From: DATGEO01 sp035310015 | GTDB taxonomy: Bacteria; Chloroflexota; Dormibacteria; Dormibacterales; Dormibacteraceae | Length of the DNA: 5,044 bases | NCBI GenBank assembly: GCA_035310015.1 | Contig: DATGEO010000057.1 | Coordinates: 1-5,044 of the forward strand | Direction: 5' to 3' | Part shown: piece by piece, positions 1-5,044 of the stretch | Layout: every line of letters starts with the position of its first letter | How positions within the stretch are numbered: the first letter of the stretch is position 1 | Program-made: the position numbers and the translations under genes | The notes under the pieces: model-generated | What the model was told of the DNA's origin: nothing | The model's input: only the letters and a program-made list of their open reading frames with translations | Databases searched by the model: none

Positions 1-1014
1 GCCGAGCAGCTCGAGATCGCCCAGGCGGCCGAGAAGCTGGGCTACGACTCGGTCTGGACGGCAGAGGCCTACGGCTCCGACGCGGCCACGGTCCTCGCCT
101 GGATCGCCGCGGGCACTAGCAAGATCAAGCTCGGCGCGGGCATCCTGCAGATCCCGGCGCGCAGCGCCGCGATGACCGCCATGACCGCGGCCACGATCGA
201 CACCCTGTCCGGCGGGCGGTTCCTGCTCGGGCTCGGCTCCTCGGGACCGCAGGTCTCGGAAGGCTGGCATGGCGTGCGCTTCGCCAAGCAGCTCCAGCGG
301 ACTCGCGAGTACGTGGCCGTGGTGCGCATGGCGCTGGCGCACCAGAGGGTCGAGTTCCACGGCGAGACGCTCGAGCTGCCGCTGCCCGACGGCCCGGGCA
401 AAGCCCTGAAGCTGACCATCCACCCGGTGCAGAAGAGCATCCCGATCTACCTCGCGGTGCTCGGCCCGAAGAACGTCGCGCTCGCGGGCGAGATCGCCGA
501 CGGCTGGCTGCCGGTGTTCTTCTCGCCCGAGCACACCGCGGCGCTGCGGGCTCCGCTGGAAGAAGGCGCGGCTCGAGCCGGGCGCTCGCTCGAAGGCTTT
601 CGCGTCTGCCCGACCGTGCACGTCTACATCAGCCCCCACGACAGCACCGCGCGCGACGCGATCCGCCCGCTCCTCGCCCTCTACGTCGGCGGCATGGGAT
701 CGCGCGAGCAGAACTTCTACAACCGGCTCGTCTCCTCCTACGGATTCGAGAGCGCGGCCCGCCAGGTGCAGGACCTGTACCTCGAGGGCCGCCGCGCGGA
801 GGCGATGGCCGCGCTGCCCGACGAGCTCATCGACATGGTCGCCATCACCGGAAGCCGGGAGCGGGCGCGCGAGCGGATCCGCGCCTATCGCGAAGCGGGG
901 GTGGAGACGCTCATCGTGTCGCCGATGGCCGGCGACAACGAGGACCGCATCGCGCAGCTGCGGATCGTCGCCGAGCTCGCGCAGGAGGTCGAGACCGCAT
1001 CCCTGAAGTCCTGA
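1..1014 (+). CDS. LLM class F420-dependent oxidoreductase, Rv3520c-like, 5' end cut by window
   Basis: This is a luciferase-like monooxygenase fold (TIM barrel) enzyme expected to use the deazaflavin F420 for hydride transfer in the cytoplasm; the substrate is unknown. The frame is open from base 1 and gives 337 residues ending at TGA 1012-1014. The first visible residues, AEQLEIAQAAEKLGYDSVWT, belong to the first helix and second strand of the barrel, so only roughly 15-20 N-terminal residues are missing. The first in-window ATG (172) is internal: it falls within the conserved stretch IPARSAAMTAMTAATIDTLS (51-70). Family marks are SGGRFLLGLGSSGPQVSEGW (70-89), with the conserved GLG-SGPQV-EGWHG pattern; IYLAVLGPKNVALAGEIADG (149-168); and a C-terminal GVETLIVSPMAG (300-311). 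These resemble the Rv3520c group of F420-dependent oxidoreductases, as I recall that family. F420 rather than FMN use is inferred from family membership. The end overlaps the probable start of the AidB-like gene, which suggests one operon. Confidence 0.9.
   Translation, partial: AEQLEIAQAAEKLGYDSVWTAEAYGSDAATVLAWIAAGTSKIKLGAGILQIPARSAAMTAMTAATIDTLSGGRFLLGLGSSGPQVSEGWHGVRFAKQLQRTREYVAVVRMALAHQRVEFHGETLELPLPDGPGKALKLTIHPVQKSIPIYLAVLGPKNVALAGEIADGWLPVFFSPEHTAALRAPLEEGAARAGRSLEGFRVCPTVHVYISPHDSTARDAIRPLLALYVGGMGSREQNFYNRLVSSYGFESAARQVQDLYLEGRRAEAMAALPDELIDMVAITGSRERARERIRAYREAGVETLIVSPMAGDNEDRIAQLRIVAELAQEVETASLKS
983..988 (+). promoter_or_regulatory. Ribosome-binding site for the AidB-like gene
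   Basis: AGGAGG is a full Shine-Dalgarno core lying inside the last codons of the upstream oxidoreductase gene. It is 10 bases before the ATC at 999 and 55 bases before the first conventional in-frame start (GTG 1044), so it fits the upstream start and not the GTG. The position implies translational coupling between the two genes. It could be chance within the coding sequence, since GCAGGAGGTC also encodes the AQEV of the upstream protein. Confidence 0.55.
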
Positions 1015-2618
1015 ACCAGCCGCCCCCACTGGTCGACTACAACGTGTTCGGCGCCGACCGCGCGCTCTGCGAGGCGCTGGAGCGCGAGGGCGCATCGTGG
1101 GCGCAGGACGAGGTCGGAGAGCTCGGCCGGCTGGCGGGAACGGAACAGGCGATCCGGTGGGGATTTCAGGCCAACGCCAACCCGCCGCAGCTGCGAACCC
1201 ACGACCGCTTCGGCCACCGCATCGACGAGGTGGAGTTCTATCCCGCGTGGCATTCGCTCATGGAGGTCGCCGTCGGCCACGGCCTGCACGCCCTCCCGTG
1301 GCGCGAGCATCGACCCGGCGCGCACGCCGCGAGGGCCGCCGGGTTCTACGTCTGGTCGCAGGTCGAAGGCGGGCACGGCTGCCCGATCTCGATGACGCAC
1401 GCCGTCATCCCGGCCCTGCGCAAGCAGGCCGAGGTCGCGAAGGAGTGGGAGCCGCGCATCACGTCGCTGGTCTACGACCCCGGGCTGCGCCCGCCGATGA
1501 CCAAGCGCGGGGTGCTGTTCGGCATGGCGATGACCGAACGCCAGGGCGGCTCGGACGTGCGCACGAACACGACGCGCGCAGAGCCCGTGGCCGGCGGGGG
1601 CCCGGGCGCGGAGCACGTCCTCAACGGCCACAAGTGGTTCGTGTCCGCGCCGATGTGCGATGCGTTCCTCGTGCTCGCCCAGGCGCCCGGCGGCCTGTCC
1701 TGCTTCCTCGTGCCGCGCGTACTGGCCGACGGCACCCGTAACGGTTTTCACATCGAGCGCCTCAAGGACAAGCTCGGCAATCGCTCCAACGCGTCGAGCG
1801 AGGTGGCGTTCGACGGAGCGCGCGGCGTGATGATCGGGGAAGAGGGAAGAGGCGTGCGGACGATCATCGACATGGTCAACCACACACGCCTCGACTGCGT
1901 CATCGGCTCGGCCGCTCTGATGCGCCAGGCGGTGGCGCAGGCGACGCACCACACGGCGCACCGCTCGGCGTTCGGCAACCTGCTGAGCGAGCAGCCGCTG
2001 ATGGTCAACGTGCTGGCCGACCTCGCGGTCGAGTCCGAGGCGACGACGACGTTGATGATGCGGCTGGCGGCCGCCTTCGACGACGACCGGCAGCGCGAAT
2101 TCCGGCGCATCGCGCTGGCGGTCGCGAAGTACTGGTGCACCAAGCGCTCGGTCGCCGTCGTGGCGGAGGCGCTCGAGTGCCACGGCGGCAACGGCTACGT
2201 GGAGGAGTCGATCCTGCCCCGCCTGTACCGCGAGGCGCCGCTCAACTCCATCTGGGAAGGCTCCGGCAACGTCAACGCGCTCGACGTGCTTCGCGCCATG
2301 GCCCGCCAGCCCGAGACGGTCGAAGCCTTCTTCGACGAGGTCGACCAGGCGCGCGGCTCCGACCGCCGGTTCGACGCCGCCGTCGCCGCGCTGCGCGGCG
2401 AGCTGTCAGACCACGCCGACATCGAGGCGCGAGCCCGGCGGATCGTCGAGCGAATGGCGACGGCCCTGCAGGCTTCGCTGCTGCTGCGGCACGGCGACGG
2501 CGCGGTGGCCGAGGTCTTCTGCGACTCGCGCCTGGACGGCGCCGGTCAGCAGTTCGGGACACTGCGCCCGAGCCGCAGGCTGAAAGCGATCGTCGAGAGG
2601 GCCCGCCCCCAGGTCTGA
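999..2618 (+). CDS. AidB-like acyl-CoA dehydrogenase family flavoprotein
   Basis: This is a cytoplasmic FAD flavoprotein of the acyl-CoA dehydrogenase superfamily, AidB branch. E. coli AidB belongs to the Ada adaptive response to alkylation, binds double-stranded DNA and has weak isovaleryl-CoA dehydrogenase activity. From codon 999 the product is 539 residues, close to E. coli AidB (541). Aligned landmarks (numbering from 999) are LNQPPPLVDYN (5-15), NANPPQL (59-65), FYPAWHSLM (80-88), the FAD-binding MTERQGGSDVRTNTTRAE (178-195), NGHKWFVSAP (209-218), RLKDKLGNRSNASSEV (254-269), CHGGNGYVEES (394-404) and YREAPLNSIWEGSGN (410-424), with the catalytic-type Glu at 420. The C-terminal domain, DNA-binding in AidB, is present and Arg-rich (RPSRRLKAIVERARPQ). 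The first conventional start, GTG 1044, would cut off the conserved NQPPPL-YN segment. No ATG, GTG or TTG lies in frame from 843 to 1043, so ATC 999 (or CTG 1011) is my inferred start. A role in DNA protection, rather than acyl-CoA metabolism, is not shown by sequence alone. Confidence 0.9.
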   Translation: MPEVLNQPPPLVDYNVFGADRALCEALEREGASWAQDEVGELGRLAGTEQAIRWGFQANANPPQLRTHDRFGHRIDEVEFYPAWHSLMEVAVGHGLHALPWREHRPGAHAARAAGFYVWSQVEGGHGCPISMTHAVIPALRKQAEVAKEWEPRITSLVYDPGLRPPMTKRGVLFGMAMTERQGGSDVRTNTTRAEPVAGGGPGAEHVLNGHKWFVSAPMCDAFLVLAQAPGGLSCFLVPRVLADGTRNGFHIERLKDKLGNRSNASSEVAFDGARGVMIGEEGRGVRTIIDMVNHTRLDCVIGSAALMRQAVAQATHHTAHRSAFGNLLSEQPLMVNVLADLAVESEATTTLMMRLAAAFDDDRQREFRRIALAVAKYWCTKRSVAVVAEALECHGGNGYVEESILPRLYREAPLNSIWEGSGNVNALDVLRAMARQPETVEAFFDEVDQARGSDRRFDAAVAALRGELSDHADIEARARRIVERMATALQASLLLRHGDGAVAEVFCDSRLDGAGQQFGTLRPSRRLKAIVERARPQV

Positions 2619-2627
2619 CTCCGTTCC

Positions 2628-2649
2628 GCACGTTTTGTGCAAAACGTGC
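2628..2649. repeat. Perfect inverted repeat, probable 3'-end hairpin of the AidB-like gene
   Basis: Arms GCACGTTTTG (2628-2637) and CAAAACGTGC (2640-2649) are perfect reverse complements around a central TG. The first arm begins 9 bases after the stop codon of the AidB-like gene. As RNA it folds into a 9-bp stem with a GUGC loop. No T-run follows on either strand, so it is not a canonical intrinsic terminator. It may be a U-less terminator or an RNA-stabilising hairpin; as DNA it could be a dimeric-regulator site. The symmetry itself is directly visible; the function is inferred from position between convergent stops. Confidence 0.6.
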
Positions 2650-2668
2650 CTATCCCGCCCGGTCGTAG

Positions 2669-2692
2669 CGCGCTTCTTGTACAAGACGCGCG
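2669..2692. repeat. Near-perfect inverted repeat, probable 3'-end hairpin of the molybdopterin subunit gene
   Basis: Arms CGCGCTTCTTGT (2669-2680) and ACAAGACGCGCG (2681-2692) are reverse complements with one mismatch (T2674 against C2687). As RNA the stem is about 10 bp around a GUAC loop. It lies 26 bases beyond the stop of the - strand gene and shares the core TTGTRCAA with the neighbouring palindrome at 2628-2649, centre to centre 42 bases. No T-run follows in either direction. By position it is most simply a bidirectional 3'-end hairpin; a regulator binding site is the alternative. Confidence 0.55.
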
Positions 2693-2718
2693 TTACCGCA
2701 TGGCGGGTGCCTGCCGCC

Positions 2719-5007
2719 TCAGCTCACGAGCTTCGAGCGGTCGATCGGCAGGTCGCGCAGGCGCACGCCGGCCGCGCGCGACACCGCGATCGCCAGCGCT
2801 GCGGCCCCCGGGATCGCCGGCGGCTCGCCGACGCCCTTGGCCCCCAGAGGCCCGACCGGGGACGGCACCTCGATCAGGCGCACGTCGATCTCCGGCATCA
2901 GGTCGACCGTCGGCAGCTCGTAGTCGACGAGCGTGCCGGTGCGCAGCTGGCCGTCGCCGTCGTAGACCATCTGCTCGCCGAAAGCCCTCCCCAGCGACTG
3001 CGCCGCGCCGCCGTGAACCTGCCCTTCGACCTCCGGCGGGTTGATCGCGCGTCCGACGTCCTGGATCGCCGCATAGCCGGTGAGCTTGAAGTCGCCGGTC
3101 TCCCGGTCGAGCTTCACGCGCGCGATGTGCATCGTGAACTGCGGCGACGCCTCGAGCACGGCCGAGCGGCCGCTTGCCTGGACCGGCCGGTATCGGCCCA
3201 TGAAGTCGGTGCTGAGCGCGACCAGCTGCGTGATCTCGACGAACCGGTCGGGCACGCCGCGCACCGCGACGCGGCCGTCGACGATCTCGAGGTCCTCGGG
3301 CGCTGCCTCGAGCTCGTCGGTCGCGATCTCGAACAGCTGCCGGCGCGCCTCGGCCGCGGCCTCGTGCACCGCGCCGCCGAGGCTGTACGTGACCTGGCTG
3401 CCGGCCGCGACGGGACCGAACGGCGCGACGTCGGTGTCGCCGGTGCGGACGCGAACGCGATCCGCGGGGACGCCGAAAGCGTCGGCCGCGATCATCGCCA
3501 GGCCCGTCGTCGCCCCGCTCACGTCCACCGTGCCTATGAGCACCGACAGCGTGCCGTCGGGCTCGACCCTGCAGCCGGCGGCGGAAGGGGTGCGCGCGCC
3601 GCCCCAGGACCCAGCCGCCACGCCGACGCCTTCGTCCGGCCCGACCGGCGCCGTGTACAGCGGGTGCTGCTTCGCGGCTTCCAGGCACTCCACGAACCCG
3701 ACCCGCGGCCAGGCGTCGTCCTCGCTGTTGAGGTCGCCTTCACGCACGGCGTTCTTCAGGCGCAGCTCGATGGGGTCCATCCCCAGCTTCTGCGCGAGCT
3801 CGTCGATCGCGGACTCGAGCGCGAAGTACGTCTGCGGCGCCCCCGGAGCGCGGTACGCCTCGACCGGAGTCTTGTTGGTCGAGACCTCGAAGCCGGTGAT
3901 CTCGAACGCCGGCCAGCGGTAGGTGCCGCCGAGGAAGGAGCTGCTGATGCCCGCGTGCCATCCGGCCGTGGCGCCGTTGTCGTAGTGGAAGCGGGCGCGA
4001 AGCCCGGTCAGCGTTCCGTCGCGCCTGGCGCCCACCTCGAGCTCGAAGCTCGCGGCGGGAGAGCCGTGCGCGACCGCGAACACCTGCTGCCGGGTCAGCA
4101 CGAGGCGAAGCGGACGGTTCAGGCGCCGGGCGAGGATCGCGAGCAGCGGCTCCAGCAGCAGGACCTTGCCGCCGAACCCGCCGCCGACCGGCATCGGGAT
4201 CACCTTCACGCGATGCGCCGGCACGTCGAGGACGTTCGCGACCTCGGTGCGCAGGTTGAACGGACCCTGCGTCGGTGACCACACGGTCAGCGAGCCGTCG
4301 GGCTCGGGGCGGACGGCGGAGACGTGCGGCTCGAGCGGCGTGTGGTGCACGCCCGCGACCGTGTAGGTGCCACTGACCGTGACGTCCGCATCCGCGAGCG
4401 CCTTCGCGACGTCGCCGCGGCGCAGCGAGGCCACGTCGCTGACGTTGCGCGGCTTCTCGACCGGCGCTCCCTCGGCGCTGCTCGCGGCGCCGTGGATCGC
4501 GGCGTCCTTCTCGTCGGCCTCCTCGGTGACGTCGAGCACCAGCGGGGAGTCGTCGCGCATGGCCGCCTGTGGATCCGTCACCGCCTGCGCAGGTTCGAGG
4601 TCGACGTCCACCGCCGCGGCGCCGTCGTGGGCGGCGGCCTCGCTCGTGGCCACGACCGCGACCACCGGCTGCCCTACATAGAAGACGCGATCCACGGCCA
4701 GGGCGCGGTCCGGGCCGGGGGCCTCCGAGTCGGGCAGGTCGGCGCCGGTCACCACCTCGACGACGCCAGATACGGACAGCGCCCGCGAGGTGTCGATCGA
4801 GGCGATCCCCCCGCTGGCGAGGTGGCTCAGGACGAGCTGCACGTGCAGCATGCCCGGCAGCTCCAGGTCGGCGGTGAACTGCGTCGCGCCGGAGACTTTT
4901 TCGCGTCCCTCCTGGCGGCGGGTGGGGGTGCCGACGGCGGTCACCGATCCATTGTCCTGGATGCCTGGAGGCGGCGTTTTAGTTGACTTTCCCGATCCGG
5001 GCGGCAA
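2719..5007 (-). CDS. Xanthine dehydrogenase family protein, molybdopterin-binding (large) subunit
   Basis: This is the large catalytic subunit of a molybdenum hydroxylase of the xanthine oxidase superfamily. Such subunits bind Mo with molybdopterin cytosine dinucleotide or a related cofactor and hydroxylate carbon centres using water; electrons usually pass to 2Fe-2S and FAD subunits. The product is 762 residues from TTG 5007, normal length for the family. The a/b hammerhead domain spans about 25-150 (GREKVSGATQFTADLELPGM, VGQPVVAVVATSEAA). Mo-cofactor motifs follow: TQGPFNLR (246-253, Gln 247), PVGGGFGGK (273-281), EAYRAPGAPQTYFALE (383-398), GDTDVAPFGPVAAGS (523-537), EGQVHGGAAQS (661-671) and the catalytic Glu 728 in GAKGVGEPP. 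The loop AYRAPGAPQ lacks the AYRCSFR sequence of form I CO dehydrogenase, so the substrate is not CO by this criterion and is otherwise unknown. Residues about 151-195 form an acidic Ala-rich linker. The start is uncertain: residues 2-21 are Pro/Gly/Ser-rich, and GTG 4944 would give 741 residues starting right before the conserved VG. Small and medium subunits are not visible. Confidence 0.92.
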   Translation of the reverse strand: MPPGSGKSTKTPPPGIQDNGSVTAVGTPTRRQEGREKVSGATQFTADLELPGMLHVQLVLSHLASGGIASIDTSRALSVSGVVEVVTGADLPDSEAPGPDRALAVDRVFYVGQPVVAVVATSEAAAHDGAAAVDVDLEPAQAVTDPQAAMRDDSPLVLDVTEEADEKDAAIHGAASSAEGAPVEKPRNVSDVASLRRGDVAKALADADVTVSGTYTVAGVHHTPLEPHVSAVRPEPDGSLTVWSPTQGPFNLRTEVANVLDVPAHRVKVIPMPVGGGFGGKVLLLEPLLAILARRLNRPLRLVLTRQQVFAVAHGSPAASFELEVGARRDGTLTGLRARFHYDNGATAGWHAGISSSFLGGTYRWPAFEITGFEVSTNKTPVEAYRAPGAPQTYFALESAIDELAQKLGMDPIELRLKNAVREGDLNSEDDAWPRVGFVECLEAAKQHPLYTAPVGPDEGVGVAAGSWGGARTPSAAGCRVEPDGTLSVLIGTVDVSGATTGLAMIAADAFGVPADRVRVRTGDTDVAPFGPVAAGSQVTYSLGGAVHEAAAEARRQLFEIATDELEAAPEDLEIVDGRVAVRGVPDRFVEITQLVALSTDFMGRYRPVQASGRSAVLEASPQFTMHIARVKLDRETGDFKLTGYAAIQDVGRAINPPEVEGQVHGGAAQSLGRAFGEQMVYDGDGQLRTGTLVDYELPTVDLMPEIDVRLIEVPSPVGPLGAKGVGEPPAIPGAAALAIAVSRAAGVRLRDLPIDRSKLVS

Positions 5008-5011
5008 TAGT
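4983..5011 (+). promoter_or_regulatory. Possible sigma-70-type promoter reading rightward out of the window
   Basis: TTGACT (4983-4988) is a five-of-six match to the -35 consensus. It is followed by a 17-base spacer and AATAGT (5006-5011), a four-of-six match to the -10 consensus. It would drive a divergent gene beginning beyond the right edge. It overlaps the TTG start of the molybdopterin subunit gene, so promoter and TTG start are unlikely both to be as described. The match is suggestive only; the local AT content is higher than the surrounding coding sequence, which fits an intergenic segment. Confidence 0.3.
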
Positions 5012-5044
5012 GAACATGGAGTAACGGGCGGCCAAACGGGTCCG

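Noticed and set aside
885..2183. A 432-codon open frame on the - strand opposite the AidB-like gene
   Set aside because: It is Arg/His/Ala-rich with no recognisable motif and is opposite a strongly conserved gene. Long antisense frames are expected in high-GC coding DNA.
2702..2718. Small GC hairpin (GGCGG and CCGCC arms, 7-base loop) directly after the - strand stop codon
   Set aside because: A 5-bp GC stem is at chance level in DNA this GC-rich and no T-run follows; the two longer palindromes are better candidates for 3'-end structures.
2635..4278. A 547-codon open frame on the + strand opposite the molybdopterin subunit gene
   Set aside because: Its translation is dominated by Arg, Ala and Asp with no family motif, while the - strand frame has every Mo-cofactor motif. 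It is a GC-driven shadow.
4984..5007. GSGKST near the start of the molybdopterin subunit, resembling a Walker A P-loop
   Set aside because: The required Gly four residues before GK is absent, it is not followed by a nucleotide-binding fold, and it lies in a doubtful N-terminal extension.
5016..5024. Minimal open frame ATG GAG TAA downstream of the possible + strand promoter
   Set aside because: It encodes two residues, lies at or before the expected transcription start, and has no ribosome-binding site.
4998..5032. Direct repeat CGGGCGGC at 4998-5005 and 5025-5032
   Set aside because: Eight GC-only bases repeated once in a GC-rich background is not distinguishable from chance.

Overview
The window is high-GC, densely coded DNA with three protein genes. 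Two lie on the + strand (positions 1-1014 and about 999-2618). One lies on the - strand (2719-5007) and converges on them. High GC, a Rv3520c-type F420-dependent luciferase-like oxidoreductase and an actinobacterial-looking molybdenum hydroxylase large subunit suggest an actinobacterium or a similar high-GC soil bacterium. This is inference from gene content: there is no rRNA or marker gene to place it.

Left part (1-2618): the 3' portion of an F420-dependent oxidoreductase, cut by the left edge and missing only its first residues, is followed by an AidB-like acyl-CoA dehydrogenase. The second gene very probably starts inside the end of the first. An AGGAGG ribosome-binding sequence sits at 983-988, and the conserved N-terminal segment PEVLNQPPPLVDYN is encoded just after it. 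However, the codon where a start is expected is ATC (999), not ATG. The pair looks like a translationally coupled operon of redox enzymes.

Middle (2619-2718): 100 bases separate the two convergent stop codons. They contain two strong inverted repeats, one perfect with 10-base arms and one with 12-base arms and a single mismatch. They share the core TTGTRCAA and their centres are 42 bases apart. By position they are most likely 3'-end hairpins, one for each convergent gene, but a paired binding site is also possible.

Right part (2719-5044): a xanthine dehydrogenase/CO dehydrogenase-superfamily molybdopterin-binding subunit occupies nearly everything to the right edge. Its Mo-cofactor motifs and catalytic glutamate are intact. 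It lacks the cysteine loop of true form I CO dehydrogenase, so its substrate is unknown. Its partner FAD and 2Fe-2S subunits are not in the window. Its exact start is uncertain (TTG 5007 or GTG 4944), and a plausible + strand promoter (4983-5011) overlaps the TTG. No stretch over 300 bases lacks a gene. I see no RNA genes, mobile elements, CRISPR arrays or integration sites, and no convincing new system. The items most worth a second look are the ATC start and the paired palindromes.
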